From Holzapfeliella saturejae (lineage in GTDB: Bacteria; Bacillota; Bacilli; Lactobacillales; Lactobacillaceae): a stretch of DNA of 64,000 nt. The stretch covers positions 248,001-312,000 of the forward strand of contig NZ_JAWMWG010000001.1 in assembly GCF_037546065.1 (NCBI RefSeq), written 5' to 3'. The translations under genes and the position numbers were made by a program. The notes under the pieces were generated by a model. That model saw only the letters and a program-made list of their open reading frames with translations. It was not told where the DNA came from and ran no database searches. This document shows, piece by piece, positions 17,214 through 27,004 of the stretch (positions are counted from its first letter, which is position 1; each line of letters begins with the position of its first letter).

Positions 17214-18284
17214 ATGACAGCACAATCAGATATTAACTTATTAACACAATTAACTAATGCTAGTGGGGTTTCAGGATTTGAAGATGAAGTCGTTGACTTG
17301 TTCCAACAAGAAGTGGCAACAGCTGGTAAAGTCACAAAAGATGCAATGAACAATGTTTATGTTGAACCCGAGCAAAATGAGGGTAATAGACTACGTTTGC
17401 AAATTGATGCTCATTCAGATGAAGTGGGTTATGTTGTAAAAAACATTCGACCTAACGGCTTAATTGAATTTGTTTTAATTGGTGGACAAACTGCAATCAC
17501 TTTATCATCTACTAAAGTTAGAATTTTAAATGATGAGGGTCAATATATTTCAGGGGTTATTTCAAGTATTCCACCTCACTTTATGACACCTGAACAAAAA
17601 ACACGTCTACCAAAAGTCGACGAACTCACAATCGACGTTGGGGCAACTTCTGCTAAGGAAGTTGAAGACTTAAAAATCAAACGTGGTGCACCAGTGACCA
17701 TTGATGTCAAAACACAATACAACGACTACAACAAGACACTAGTTGGAAAAGCTTTTGATAATCGTGTGGGGACAGCTTTACTTGCTAAAACAATGAATTA
17801 TCTAAAAGATAAAACTTTACCTATTGATGTCGTGGGCGCTTTAGCTTCCCAAGAAGAAGTCGGCGCTCGTGGTGCACAAGTCACAGTTAGAAAAGTTCAA
17901 CCTGATTTAGCAATTGTATTTGAAGGTGCACCTGCAAATGATACATGTTTCCCTGATTACGCGATTCAAACGGGAATTAAACGAGGCCCGATGATTCGTC
18001 ACATGGATTCAACGATGATTACTAACCCTCGATTCCAAAAGTTTGCTTTAGACATTGCCAAACGCTATAATATCCCTCACCAAGAATATGCAGATACTCG
18101 TGGTGGTCAAAATGGGTCAGTTATTGCAGGCTACAAAGGTGCACCAACCATTGTCATTAGTGTACCCGTTCGTTATGCCCATACACCACATTCTTATATT
18201 GCATTAGAAGATTTTCAAAATAGTTTTGAATTGGCTAAAAAAGTTATTGATCATCTTACACCAGAAATTATTCAAAACTTCTAA
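17214..18284 (+). CDS. M42-family glutamyl/deblocking aminopeptidase
   Basis: Cytoplasmic di-metal aminopeptidase of the PepA/FrvX type. The 356 aa retain the metal-site blocks IDAHSDEVGYVV, FDNRVGTAL, SQEEVGARGAQ, ADTRGGQNGS and RYAHTPHSY, so it should be active. The ATG at 17214 is preferred because GGAG lies 7 nt upstream; an in-frame ATG at 17190 adds eight residues without a ribosome site. The next gene is separated only by a parS-like palindrome. The peptide specificity cannot be read from the sequence. Confidence 0.92.
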   Translation: MTAQSDINLLTQLTNASGVSGFEDEVVDLFQQEVATAGKVTKDAMNNVYVEPEQNEGNRLRLQIDAHSDEVGYVVKNIRPNGLIEFVLIGGQTAITLSSTKVRILNDEGQYISGVISSIPPHFMTPEQKTRLPKVDELTIDVGATSAKEVEDLKIKRGAPVTIDVKTQYNDYNKTLVGKAFDNRVGTALLAKTMNYLKDKTLPIDVVGALASQEEVGARGAQVTVRKVQPDLAIVFEGAPANDTCFPDYAIQTGIKRGPMIRHMDSTMITNPRFQKFALDIAKRYNIPHQEYADTRGGQNGSVIAGYKGAPTIVISVPVRYAHTPHSYIALEDFQNSFELAKKVIDHLTPEIIQNF

Positions 18285-18286
18285 AA

Positions 18287-18302
18287 AGTTTCATGTGAAA
18301 CA
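18287..18302. promoter_or_regulatory. parS-like palindrome
   Basis: The 16-mer AGTTTCATGTGAAACA matches the ParB-binding consensus TGTTNCACGTGAAACA at 14 positions counting N as matched. Perfect 6-bp arms GTTTCA/TGAAAC flank a TG centre. It lies in the 37-bp gap between two genes, about 16 kb from oriC, where parS sites usually cluster. An operator role for the downstream operon is the alternative. Confidence 0.55.
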
Positions 18303-18321
18303 ATAAAAAAGGAGACTTATC

Positions 18322-19176
18322 ATGCCAAATATTCCAACCGTGACTCTAAATAATGGCGTTAAAATGCCACAAGAAGGTTTTGGCGTTTTCCAAATCCCTG
18401 ATTTTGATGAGTGTAAACAAGCAGTAAAAGAAGCACTGGAAGTCGGTTATCGTCTTATTGATACTGCCCAAATTTATCAAAATGAAGCGGCCGTTGGACA
18501 GGCAATTCAAGAAAGCCCTGTTCGGCGTGAAGATATTTTTATTACCACTAAGATTTGGGTAACAGATTATGGATTTGAAGAGACAAAAGCTGCCGTTGAA
18601 AAATCAATGGAAAGATTAAAAACAGATTACCTAGATTTGGTATTATTACATCAACCGTTTAACGATTATTATCGTGCCTATCAAGCTTTAGAAGCTTTAT
18701 ATGAAGCTAAAAAATTACGAGCAATTGGTGTTTCAAACTTTTATCCAGACCGTTATATTGATTTAGCAAACTATGCTAAAATCATTCCGGCAGTTAACCA
18801 ACTTGAAATGCATGTTTTTCATCAGCGTGCAGAAGACCAGCATTATCTTGAAAAGTATGGTACTCAAATTGAATCTTGGGGACCGTTTGCTGAAGGTAAA
18901 AACGGCTTGTTTACTAATGAAACATTGATTGCAATTGGCAAAGCTCATCAAAAAACAGCTGCTCAAGTTGCTTTGAGATATTTGATTCAACTAGGAGCGG
19001 TCATTATTCCAAAATCCGTTCATAAAGAACGAATGCAACAAAATATTGAGGTATGGGATTTTGAATTGACTGCAGATGAGATGACAAAAATTAAAGCGTT
19101 AGACCTAAAACAACCTTTATTTATTGATCATCATAGTCCAGCAGCGACTGAACGATTTGTCGATTTGAAGAAATAG
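18322..19176 (+). CDS. aldo/keto reductase
   Basis: NADPH-dependent carbonyl reductase of the AKR superfamily, close to the 2,5-diketo-gluconate reductase and YvgN-like group. The 284 aa show the catalytic set: Asp and Tyr in DTAQIYQNE, Lys in TTKIW and His in LLHQPFNDYY. The cofactor loop IPKSVHKERMQQN is present, and GVSNF marks the barrel. AAGGAG lies upstream. It is followed 14 nt later by an FMN reductase, suggesting a small redox operon. The physiological substrate is unknown. Confidence 0.93.
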   Translation: MPNIPTVTLNNGVKMPQEGFGVFQIPDFDECKQAVKEALEVGYRLIDTAQIYQNEAAVGQAIQESPVRREDIFITTKIWVTDYGFEETKAAVEKSMERLKTDYLDLVLLHQPFNDYYRAYQALEALYEAKKLRAIGVSNFYPDRYIDLANYAKIIPAVNQLEMHVFHQRAEDQHYLEKYGTQIESWGPFAEGKNGLFTNETLIAIGKAHQKTAAQVALRYLIQLGAVIIPKSVHKERMQQNIEVWDFELTADEMTKIKALDLKQPLFIDHHSPAATERFVDLKK

Positions 19177-19190
19177 AAAGAAGTCAGTTT

Positions 19191-19796
19191 ATGACCACAA
19201 TTAATATTATTTTAGGTAGCTCAAGAAGCAACTCATTAGGTCGACACGTTTTGAACTATCTTAAAAAACAGCAAAAATCTTTTGAAGAAGAACTATCAGT
19301 CAAGCTTAATCTGATGGAGATTGGTGACTATCATTTACCATTCTTCTATGAAGCATTGCCACCTCTTGGTAATCCTGATCGAAAGCTTAAAGATAATGAA
19401 CAAAAATGGGTGGATGACATGGCCCAAGCTAATGGCTTTATCTTTTTAACACCGGAGTATAATCATTCATTTCCTGCTGTTTTGAAAAATGGCATTGATT
19501 ATTTAAGTACACAGCTTGCTGATAAACCTAGCTTAGTAATGACTTATGCAAATAATGCACGTGGAGGGCAATTTGGTGGGCTTGAGTTAACACCAGTACT
19601 TGAAAGACTAGGGAGTTTAGTTTTACCCACACCAATTGCTATCGGGAATGTGCAACAAAACTTTAGTGAAAATGGTGAACTACTTGAAGAAGGACCTTCA
19701 ATTGATTTTTATCAAAAACGCCTAAAGCAAGGAATTCATAAAATCACATTTTATAGTCAATTACTTAAAGATAATCCTTATCCAGGGTTAAATTAA
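19191..19796 (+). CDS. NADPH-dependent FMN reductase family protein
   Basis: Flavodoxin-like reductase of 201 aa. The FMN-binding loop GSSRSNSLG opens the protein, and the second flavin loop TPEYNHSFPAVLKNGIDYLS is the family signature. Such proteins reduce flavins, azo dyes or quinones. Start ATG 19191 has AAAGAAG upstream. It is the second gene of the pair with the aldo/keto reductase, and a terminator follows. Confidence 0.92.
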   Translation: MTTINIILGSSRSNSLGRHVLNYLKKQQKSFEEELSVKLNLMEIGDYHLPFFYEALPPLGNPDRKLKDNEQKWVDDMAQANGFIFLTPEYNHSFPAVLKNGIDYLSTQLADKPSLVMTYANNARGGQFGGLELTPVLERLGSLVLPTPIAIGNVQQNFSENGELLEEGPSIDFYQKRLKQGIHKITFYSQLLKDNPYPGLN

Positions 19797-19826
19797 AAAA
19801 GTTACCTGTTAACAGGTAACTTTTTT
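19795..19826 (+). terminator. terminator after the FMN reductase gene
   Basis: AAAAAAGTTACCTGTT/AACAGGTAACTTTTTT, a perfect inverted repeat with T tail. Confidence 0.93.
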
Positions 19827-19831
19827 GGTAT

Positions 19832-19859
19832 AAAAAAAAACCTCGTCAATTGACGAGGT
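19832..19859 (-). terminator. terminator of the tRNA-Lys gene
   Basis: On the minus strand CCTCGTCAA/TTGACGAGG is followed by nine U. It lies 15 nt behind the tRNA 3' end. Confidence 0.9.
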
Positions 19860-19873
19860 TAAGTGCTTTATGA

Positions 19874-19946
19874 TGGGTGGTCAGGGGCTCGAACCCTGGA
19901 CCCACGGATTAAGAGTCCGTTGCTCTACCAACTGAGCTAACCACCC
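19874..19946 (-). tRNA. tRNA-Lys (anticodon CTT)
   Basis: The minus strand folds into a full cloverleaf of 73 nt: acceptor GGGTGGT with discriminator A, D-arm GCTC...GAGC, anticodon stem ACGGA/TCCGT with loop CTCTTAA (anticodon CTT, reading AAG), and T-arm CAGGGTTCGAGCCCCTG. CCA is not encoded. It stands alone between the redox operon and walR. Confidence 0.96.
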
Positions 19947-20114
19947 GGTTTGCTTCAACATTGTTATACTATCACTTTACTAATAGAATAACAAGTATTA
20001 ATTTATATAAAAATTTCCATCATGCTAATAATTGGTTTTTAGGCTGAACTGGCTTAAAATGAATAAGTGAATACCTAAATCAAAAAAGTTAAAATTAATT
20101 TAGAGGTGAAAGAT

Positions 20115-20822
20115 ATGAGTAAGAAAATACTAGTCGTTGATGACGAAAAACCTATTTCAGATATTATCAAATTTAATCTTAAAAAAGAAAACTATGACGT
20201 TGTGGTTGCCTATGATGGTGAAGAAGCGGTAGCCCAAGTTGAAGCTGAAAAACCAGATTTAATTATCCTAGATTTGATGTTGCCTAAGATGGATGGGATT
20301 GAAGTTGCCCGTGAAGTTCGTAAAAAATACAATATGCCAATTATCATGGTAACAGCCAAAGATAGCGAAATTGATAAAGTATTAGGTCTTGAAATCGGGG
20401 CGGATGATTATGTGACTAAGCCTTTTTCAAATCGTGAATTAGTCGCTCGTGTTAAAGCTAATTTAAGACGAGAAGTGACAACTTCAAACGATGAAGCACA
20501 AGAGCAAAAATTGCTTAAAGTTGGGGACTTGGTAATTAACTTAGATGCTTATAGTGTTTCTAAAAATGACGAAAAAATAGATTTAACCCATCGTGAATTT
20601 GAGCTTCTCCATTATCTAGCCGCTCACATTGGTCAAGTGATGACACGTGAAAACTTGTTACAGACAGTTTGGAGTTATGATTATTTTGGTGATGTGAGAA
20701 CGGTTGATGTGACAGTTCGTCGTTTACGTGAAAAAATTGAAGACGATCCAAGTAAACCGCAATACTTAGTAACTCGACGAGGTGTCGGTTACTTTATGAA
20801 AGACCCCAGTCAAGAAGACTAA
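20115..20822 (+). CDS. walR: response regulator WalR (YycF)
   Basis: Essential OmpR-family regulator of cell-wall hydrolase genes. The 235 aa have a receiver domain with phospho-acceptor Asp53 (LIILDLMLP), the acidic pocket DDE (9-11) and Lys in VTKPFS, followed by a winged-helix DNA-binding domain (RTVDVTVRRLREKIEDDP, RRGVGYF). The ATG at 20115 is chosen because AGAGGTGA lies just upstream and overlaps the alternative GTG at 20106. First gene of walRKHIJ. Confidence 0.97.
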   Translation: MSKKILVVDDEKPISDIIKFNLKKENYDVVVAYDGEEAVAQVEAEKPDLIILDLMLPKMDGIEVAREVRKKYNMPIIMVTAKDSEIDKVLGLEIGADDYVTKPFSNRELVARVKANLRREVTTSNDEAQEQKLLKVGDLVINLDAYSVSKNDEKIDLTHREFELLHYLAAHIGQVMTRENLLQTVWSYDYFGDVRTVDVTVRRLREKIEDDPSKPQYLVTRRGVGYFMKDPSQED

Positions 20823-20859
20823 ACCAGCTAAATAGTGACTAGGAGAGTTGAATGTTTTA

Positions 20860-22716
20860 ATGAATAAAAAAATTGGTTTTTTTCAATCGATTCATTTCAA
20901 AATTTCGATTGTTTTCATTTTATTGTTACTAGCAACAATTGAAATTATCGGGGCTTACTTTACCCAGCAATTACAAAGAGAAAATATGGATACGTTCAAA
21001 ACTTCACTGCAAGTAAAACCGTATACCAATACGCAATTAGCCGAACAACTGAATAAAACCGATACTAAAGCAGCAAATACTGAAATTGCTAACATTATTT
21101 CTGATATGAGTAATTCTCAAATTACGGATATTCAAGTGATTGACAATAAAGAAACAATTCGGGGGATTAGTAATTACAGTTCGCGTGATTTAATCGGTCA
21201 AAGATCGACCGACCCAGATATTAGATTGACGGATAATTCTAAAAGTCTTTATAAAACGAGGGTAATTAATGGAGAAAACTACTATATTCAAGTGTTGCCC
21301 ATTACCTCTAATACTGGTGATAATAATGGCATTGTCGGTTTAATCTATATTAAAGCTAGTATGAGTTCTGTTTATAGCAGTATTCAAAATGTCATGGTGA
21401 TTTTTCTAACAGCGTCTTTAGTAGCCTCACTACTAGGTGCAGTTATTGCGCTATTTATTGCACGGGCCGTGACGATGCCGATTGATGAGATGAAAAAACA
21501 AGCTATTCGTATCGCCAACGGCGATTATTCTGGACAGGTTAAAGTTTATGGCCAAGACGAACTCGGTCAATTAGCTCAGGCAGTTAATAATCTCTCCATT
21601 CGCGTTGAGGAAGCACAAGAGGCTTCTGACTCTGAAAGAAGACGGCTTGATAATGTTTTAGCGCATATGACGGATGGCGTTATTGCGACTGATCGACATG
21701 GTAAAATTACAATTATTAATGAAACAGCCATGCAACTTTTTGATTGCACACAAGAAGAAACAATCGGAGAGTCTGTGATGACGCTATTAGATGTTGAATC
21801 AGAAGATAATATTCAAAAGTTCTTAGAAAAACGAACTGAAATGTTTATTACGTTGAGTGAAGGTCATGGTCAAGAAATTATTTTGCATGCTAATTTTTCA
21901 CTAATTCAAAGAATTACAGGATTTGTTTCAGGGATGGTTTGTGTGTTCCATGATGTTACAGAACAACAGCAAAACGAACAAGAACAGCGTCAATTTGTGT
22001 CCAATGTTTCACATGAATTGAGAACACCACTGACCTCTGTTCGTAGTTACATTGAGGCTTTAAATGATGGTGCTTGGCAAGACCCAGATATTGCACCAGA
22101 ATTTTTGAAAGTCACTCAAGAAGAAACTGATCGGATGATTCGAATGATTAATGACTTGTTGAATCTATCCAGAATGGATCAAGGAACATCGAAGATGAAC
22201 TTAGAGTGGGTGAACTTAAATGAGTTTGTTTCCTATGTTCTTAATCGTTTCGATATGATTATTAAAAATAATCAAGAAGATCAGCAAAAAAGTAAAGACT
22301 ATACGATCAAAAGAGAACTCGGTTCCCATGATTTATGGGCAGAAATTGATACGGATAAGATGACACAAGTGATTGATAACATTGTGAATAATGCAATTAA
22401 TTACTCACCAGATGGTGGTGTGATTACGGTTCGTTTAGTTAAAGCTGCTAATCGTGTCATTATTAGTATTTCAGACCAAGGACTTGGTATTCCACGAAAA
22501 GATATTAACAAAATTTTTGATCGTTTTTATCGAGTAGATAAAGCTCGTTCTAGACATCAAGGAGGAACAGGACTTGGGTTAGCTATTTCAAAAGAAGTAG
22601 TAGAATCTCATAAAGGACGTATTTGGGTTGAAAGTACGGAAGGAAAAGGCTCTACTTTTTACATTTCGCTACCCTTTGAACCATTAAATGAAGGAGAACC
22701 GTGGGATGCAGTTTAG
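20860..22716 (+). CDS. walK: sensor histidine kinase WalK (YycG)
   Basis: Membrane kinase that phosphorylates WalR in response to cell-wall status. The 618 aa comprise TM1 (about 12-32), an extracytoplasmic sensor of about 140 residues, TM2 near 180-200, HAMP, a PAS domain, HisKA with His385 (NVSHELRTPLTS) and an HATPase with NNAINYS, DQGLGIP and GTGLGLAI. The start is uncertain: AGGAG at 20841 is 2 nt from an in-frame TTG (20848) and 14 nt from the ATG used here, which matches the family N-terminus. Confidence 0.96.
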   Translation: MNKKIGFFQSIHFKISIVFILLLLATIEIIGAYFTQQLQRENMDTFKTSLQVKPYTNTQLAEQLNKTDTKAANTEIANIISDMSNSQITDIQVIDNKETIRGISNYSSRDLIGQRSTDPDIRLTDNSKSLYKTRVINGENYYIQVLPITSNTGDNNGIVGLIYIKASMSSVYSSIQNVMVIFLTASLVASLLGAVIALFIARAVTMPIDEMKKQAIRIANGDYSGQVKVYGQDELGQLAQAVNNLSIRVEEAQEASDSERRRLDNVLAHMTDGVIATDRHGKITIINETAMQLFDCTQEETIGESVMTLLDVESEDNIQKFLEKRTEMFITLSEGHGQEIILHANFSLIQRITGFVSGMVCVFHDVTEQQQNEQEQRQFVSNVSHELRTPLTSVRSYIEALNDGAWQDPDIAPEFLKVTQEETDRMIRMINDLLNLSRMDQGTSKMNLEWVNLNEFVSYVLNRFDMIIKNNQEDQQKSKDYTIKRELGSHDLWAEIDTDKMTQVIDNIVNNAINYSPDGGVITVRLVKAANRVIISISDQGLGIPRKDINKIFDRFYRVDKARSRHQGGTGLGLAISKEVVESHKGRIWVESTEGKGSTFYISLPFEPLNEGEPWDAV

Positions 22717-24034
22717 AAATTATATTGTCAGGATTTCTTTAGTTGGGTTGGTTGCTTTGAGCTTATTTTTAACTTTTTTAATTTGGACTAGCAACCAAAG
22801 TTTAGAACAAGAAAATTATGAAAATCCGGTAGTAACTGATGAGACTAATCAGTTAAATAATCAAAATTTTGCGCGAGTATTTTTACCAACACAGGTTGTA
22901 AATGCGCAAAATGGTCAAAATTATGTCTTAATTAACCAGCAAAATGACTTAATTAGTAGCCTAATCGCGATGTTAAAATCTTGGAGCTTAAAATTAAATC
23001 AAATCCAGACTTTAGATGATAAGCGTTATTTAGATAAATTAAACAATCAAAACTATACTCAGGTTGCCTATACAGACAGCATGTCATTAAATGTCTTTTC
23101 AGAGGTTATCGATAAAAAAGAATTACGACAAAATAATGATTTTATGTTTAATCGTATCTTTATTCCCAAAGATTTAGATAATCATATTTACTTTGCTAAT
23201 GATCAAACAAAAGAAATTTATACGGTTGAACGTGGGGGTTATGATGCATCAGGATTTAATCAATTAGTTGATGATTATGGGTTTAAAACACCAGCGAAGT
23301 TTATCAAGTTAGCTTCAAATCGATACGTTCTTAATTACACAACTGAACCCAAACTTTCAGTCTATAGCTATATGATTTATCGTGAAATGGAAGATAATTA
23401 TGTTTCTCGGTTATTAGGGAATAATATTGCTCCCCCTCAAATCAATTATGTAACAACTTATAAACTAGGAAGTAGTAAGCGTTTAGTTGTCGATAAAAAT
23501 AATGATTCATTGCAGTACAGCGATGTTTCAGTGACCAAAATTCCTCAAGACTTACAAAATTTATTCGACCAAAGTTTTCAATCTATCTCGAATTTAAAAA
23601 CAAGATTAGTTGAATGGCGGTATTATAGTTCTTCAGATGAAGCAGCTGATAAGCAAATTACTTACCGAAATTATGTTGAAGGGCTACCTGTATTTAGTCA
23701 AACTGAAAATGGGGTGGCAAGTGTCAGGTATTCAAATAGTGGCGAAGAAATGAACTTTACTAATCAAATGTTACAAGTTCCGATTCCACCAGATGGCAAA
23801 GTCGTCACCTTACCGACAACATCTGAATTACTTAATCTTCTTAAACAGGTCGGCTATGATTATCAAAGTATTCAAGATATCGAATTAGGCTTTGAGTGGC
23901 AAAAAGATTCAACTAATGATAAATTGATTGATCTGGTTCCGACCTACTATGTTAAAGTGAACGACAAACTGGTCAATTACGAAACGTTGATTAATAAGTC
24001 ATCTGCTAATGATTTATCTACAGATAATAAATAG
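22706..24034 (+). CDS. walH: WalRK regulatory protein WalH (YycH)
   Basis: Membrane-anchored extracytoplasmic regulator that acts on WalK together with WalI. The 442 aa have one N-terminal membrane helix (about 5-25) and a long external domain ending in EWQKDSTNDKLIDLVPTYYVK. AAGGAG lies 9 nt before ATG 22706, so I prefer it to the ATG at 22688. The gene overlaps the walK stop by 11 nt. Sequence conservation in this family is low, and the call rests on position and architecture. Confidence 0.9.
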   Translation: MQFRNYIVRISLVGLVALSLFLTFLIWTSNQSLEQENYENPVVTDETNQLNNQNFARVFLPTQVVNAQNGQNYVLINQQNDLISSLIAMLKSWSLKLNQIQTLDDKRYLDKLNNQNYTQVAYTDSMSLNVFSEVIDKKELRQNNDFMFNRIFIPKDLDNHIYFANDQTKEIYTVERGGYDASGFNQLVDDYGFKTPAKFIKLASNRYVLNYTTEPKLSVYSYMIYREMEDNYVSRLLGNNIAPPQINYVTTYKLGSSKRLVVDKNNDSLQYSDVSVTKIPQDLQNLFDQSFQSISNLKTRLVEWRYYSSSDEAADKQITYRNYVEGLPVFSQTENGVASVRYSNSGEEMNFTNQMLQVPIPPDGKVVTLPTTSELLNLLKQVGYDYQSIQDIELGFEWQKDSTNDKLIDLVPTYYVKVNDKLVNYETLINKSSANDLSTDNK

Positions 24035-24046
24035 AAAGGAATTGCT

Positions 24047-24856
24047 ATGGATTTTAGAAAAATAGAATATATTTTCATTGCGGTCTTTTTATTTATTAAT
24101 ATCTTTTTGAGTATTTCAGTTCAAAATCCGCCTTTTTTTGAGAATAGTGCAGCTAATAGTAATGACAACACCATTAATTCAATTCAAAAAGATAATATTA
24201 GTCTTCCAGAATTGTCGACGACTACCGATGAAAGTCAATACTTAGCAACACGCAATTTGAATAGTTTGGCTAACTACAATCAATACTTAAAAAATCAGCG
24301 TGTAAGTTATGATACTGATAAAAATGTGCTAACTAGTCAGCTTAATCAAGTGATTCATTATCAAAAAGAATCAGTAGCTAATGACTTAGCTCAATTTATG
24401 AGAAATAGTGAAAATGTCATTTATGGATCAGAGTATGTTTACGCATCTGAACTCTCAACAGATACGGAGGTTGTTTTTGTACAACAGTTAAATCTAGGTC
24501 AAAGTAAACAAATGACAGGACTCATTTATGATGATAAAAGTCAGATTCGTTTTCAAATTAAAGGAAACAATATTACAGGCTATACGCAAAGTTATGTTAG
24601 TGATTTGGCTCAAATAGGTGAAAAACAAGCTACAATTAGCCAACAAAGTGCCGTTATTAATCTCTACAGTCAAAAGTCAATCAGTAACAACTCAAAAGTG
24701 CTTTTTTTGAAGTTAGGTTATAGTCCACTTTATAATACAACGATTAGAGGTAGCGAAATTTATGTCCCAACATGGTATGTGGGTGTTGTTACTAATAATG
24801 ATAATCGTTTCTTTGTCAAAGAAGTCAATGCATTTGATGGAAAAGTAATGAACTAA
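24047..24856 (+). CDS. walI: WalRK regulatory protein WalI (YycI)
   Basis: Bitopic partner of WalH. The 269 aa start MDFRKIEYIFIAVFLFINIFL, a cytoplasmic tip followed by one membrane helix typical of YycI, then an extracellular domain ending with VPTWYVGVV and FVKEVNAFDG. AAAGGA lies upstream, and walH stops 12 nt before. It probably controls WalK activity at the membrane. Confidence 0.92.
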   Translation: MDFRKIEYIFIAVFLFINIFLSISVQNPPFFENSAANSNDNTINSIQKDNISLPELSTTTDESQYLATRNLNSLANYNQYLKNQRVSYDTDKNVLTSQLNQVIHYQKESVANDLAQFMRNSENVIYGSEYVYASELSTDTEVVFVQQLNLGQSKQMTGLIYDDKSQIRFQIKGNNITGYTQSYVSDLAQIGEKQATISQQSAVINLYSQKSISNNSKVLFLKLGYSPLYNTTIRGSEIYVPTWYVGVVTNNDNRFFVKEVNAFDGKVMN

Positions 24857-24874
24857 TAAGGGAGCATTCATAAA

Positions 24875-25654
24875 ATGAAGTTATCGGTTTTAGCTAGTGG
24901 GTCAAAAGCCAATGTTACGTATATTGAGACGAGCCAGCATAAAATTTTAATTGATGCAGGACTTTCTGCTAAAAAAACGAAAGAAGCACTCGCTAAAATT
25001 AATCGAGATATCGCAGATATTGATGCGATTTTTATTACACATGAGCATAGTGATCATGCTAAAGGATTAGGTGTTTTGATGAGAAAATATCACATTAAAG
25101 CCTATACTAATCAAAAGACTTGGCAGGCTTTACTACCTAAGATAGGAAAAGTGGATACCGAACTCTGCCAAATTTTTGAAACTGGAGAATTAAAGCTATT
25201 TGATGAACTTCAAGTCTTGAGCTTTGCTACTTCTCACGACGCAGCTCAACCGCAGTGTTACAAAGTTACAGAAGTTAATCAATCTGCTGTAGTAATAACA
25301 GACACGGGTTATGTTCCCCAAAAAATCTGGCCAACATTATGTGATTCAACGGTTTATGTGATGGAGTGTAATCATGATATTGATTTATTGCGTTCAGGCC
25401 CTTATAGTTGGGATTTGAAAACGAGAATCTTGTCTGATCAAGGCCATTTATCCAATTCAGATAGTGCCAAGTTACTAGCCAATTGGGTGGGTGATAATAC
25501 GCAGTACATTTATCTGAGTCATTTAAGTAAAGATAATAATACACGTGAGGTTGCTTTTGAAACTGTTGATGAAACTTTACAGAAAAATCATATTCACCAC
25601 GTTAAATTGATGAAAACACAGCAAAATCATGTTCAAGAATTAATTACTTTATAA
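24875..25654 (+). CDS. walJ: metallo-beta-lactamase-fold hydrolase WalJ (YycJ/VicX)
   Basis: MBL-fold protein, probably a nuclease, encoded in nearly all wal operons and linked to the coordination of cell division and DNA replication. The 259 aa show the metal motif THEHSDHAKG, a second His in SFATSHDAAQP and Asp in VITDTGYVP, as well as LSHLSKDNN near the end. GGGAGC lies before the ATG. It is the last wal gene before htrA, from which it is separated by 72 nt with a separate promoter-like region. Confidence 0.94.
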   Translation: MKLSVLASGSKANVTYIETSQHKILIDAGLSAKKTKEALAKINRDIADIDAIFITHEHSDHAKGLGVLMRKYHIKAYTNQKTWQALLPKIGKVDTELCQIFETGELKLFDELQVLSFATSHDAAQPQCYKVTEVNQSAVVITDTGYVPQKIWPTLCDSTVYVMECNHDIDLLRSGPYSWDLKTRILSDQGHLSNSDSAKLLANWVGDNTQYIYLSHLSKDNNTREVAFETVDETLQKNHIHHVKLMKTQQNHVQELITL

Positions 25655-25726
25655 AATTTGTAATTATTTTGTCATACAATTTTCTAAATTTAGAGTTAAA
25701 ATAGGTGTAAATAAGGAGGAATTGTT

Positions 25727-26956
25727 ATGGCTAAAAATCAAGAAGGTCAAAATTCAACTAATAAAGGATGGAAATTAGTAACTGTGAGTGCTGTTGCTGG
25801 TCTTTTGGCAGGAAGCATTCCTTTTGCAAGTGTTGGTGCCTATAATGCACTGTCAGGTAACCAATCAGTTGTACAAACTAGCAATGGTGTTAGTTCAAAT
25901 ACCAGTGGAGCTACAAAATTACAAAATACATCTACAGGATCATCAAATAGCGGATCAATGACTAGTGCATTTAATAAAGTAAGTGCAGCTGTTGTCTCAG
26001 TTTCTAATTTACAGCCCGCTAAATCTAGTCAAAATAGTTTGTCATCTTATTTCGGTCAAATGTATGGAGATGATGAAAAAGCAAAAAGTACTCTTCAGAC
26101 TGCAAGTGAAGGTTCAGGACTTATATATCAAACAGCTAATGGAAAGGGTTACATAGTAACAAATAATCATGTTATTGAAGGCGCAACTAAACTTCAGGTT
26201 ATTTTGAATACTGGTGAAGCAATTGATGCAAATGTAGTGGGTTCTGATAGCGTAACTGACTTAGCTGTCTTATCAATTGACTCTGCAAAAGTTCCAGCAA
26301 CTGCTGACTTTGGTAACTCAGATAACTTAGAACCCGGACAACCTGTTATTGCGATTGGTTCTCCTTTAGGTAGTCAATATGCAACAAGTGTAACTCAGGG
26401 TATTATTTCAGCTAAAAGTCGTACTTTAAATAGCAATTCAGGAACTCAAACAACTGTTATCCAAACAGATGCAGCTATTAACCCTGGTAACTCAGGTGGT
26501 CCACTTGTAAACTCTGATGGTCAAGTAGTTGGAATTAACTCTATGAAACTCGCTCAAAGTCAAGATGGGACTAATGTTGAAGGTATGGGATTTGCTATTC
26601 CTAGTGATGAAGTTGTAACAATTATTAATCAACTCGTTGAAAAAGGATCAATTACTAGACCAAAAATTGGTGTTAGAGTGGCTAGTGTTAGTGAAATGAC
26701 ACAACAACTACGCCAAAAAGTTCAACTACCAGACTCAGTAACTGGTGGGGTTTACATTGCTTCTGTAGATGACAATACATCTGCTAAGCAAGCCGGCATT
26801 CAAAGTGGTGATGTTATTACTAAATTTGAAGGTCATGCTGTAAACTCAGTAACTGAATTACATTCATTGCTTTACCAAAAACAGGTTGGCGATACAATTA
26901 GTCTTGAAATTGTTCGTGCTGGACAAACACAAACTGTCAGTTTAAAACTTAACTAA
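25727..26956 (+). CDS. htrA: membrane-anchored serine protease HtrA/DegP-like
   Basis: Extracellular quality-control protease. The 409 aa have an N-terminal membrane anchor (about 17-37), a Ser/Asn/Thr-rich linker, a trypsin-like domain with catalytic His (TNNHVIEGA), Asp (SVTDLAVLSID) and Ser (NPGNSGGPLV), and one C-terminal PDZ domain (ITKFEGHAVNSVTELHSLLY). All three catalytic residues are present. AGGAGG lies upstream. The position behind walJ is typical of lactobacilli and enterococci. Confidence 0.96.
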   Translation: MAKNQEGQNSTNKGWKLVTVSAVAGLLAGSIPFASVGAYNALSGNQSVVQTSNGVSSNTSGATKLQNTSTGSSNSGSMTSAFNKVSAAVVSVSNLQPAKSSQNSLSSYFGQMYGDDEKAKSTLQTASEGSGLIYQTANGKGYIVTNNHVIEGATKLQVILNTGEAIDANVVGSDSVTDLAVLSIDSAKVPATADFGNSDNLEPGQPVIAIGSPLGSQYATSVTQGIISAKSRTLNSNSGTQTTVIQTDAAINPGNSGGPLVNSDGQVVGINSMKLAQSQDGTNVEGMGFAIPSDEVVTIINQLVEKGSITRPKIGVRVASVSEMTQQLRQKVQLPDSVTGGVYIASVDDNTSAKQAGIQSGDVITKFEGHAVNSVTELHSLLYQKQVGDTISLEIVRAGQTQTVSLKLN

Positions 26957-26972
26957 AGCTTTGCTATAATTG

Positions 26973-27004
26973 AGGTGGCTATCTTTTGATAACCATCTTT
27001 TTTG
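26973..27004 (+). terminator. terminator after htrA
   Basis: AGGTGGCTATC/GATAACCATCT (one mismatch and one G-U pair) with a T run. Confidence 0.8.
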
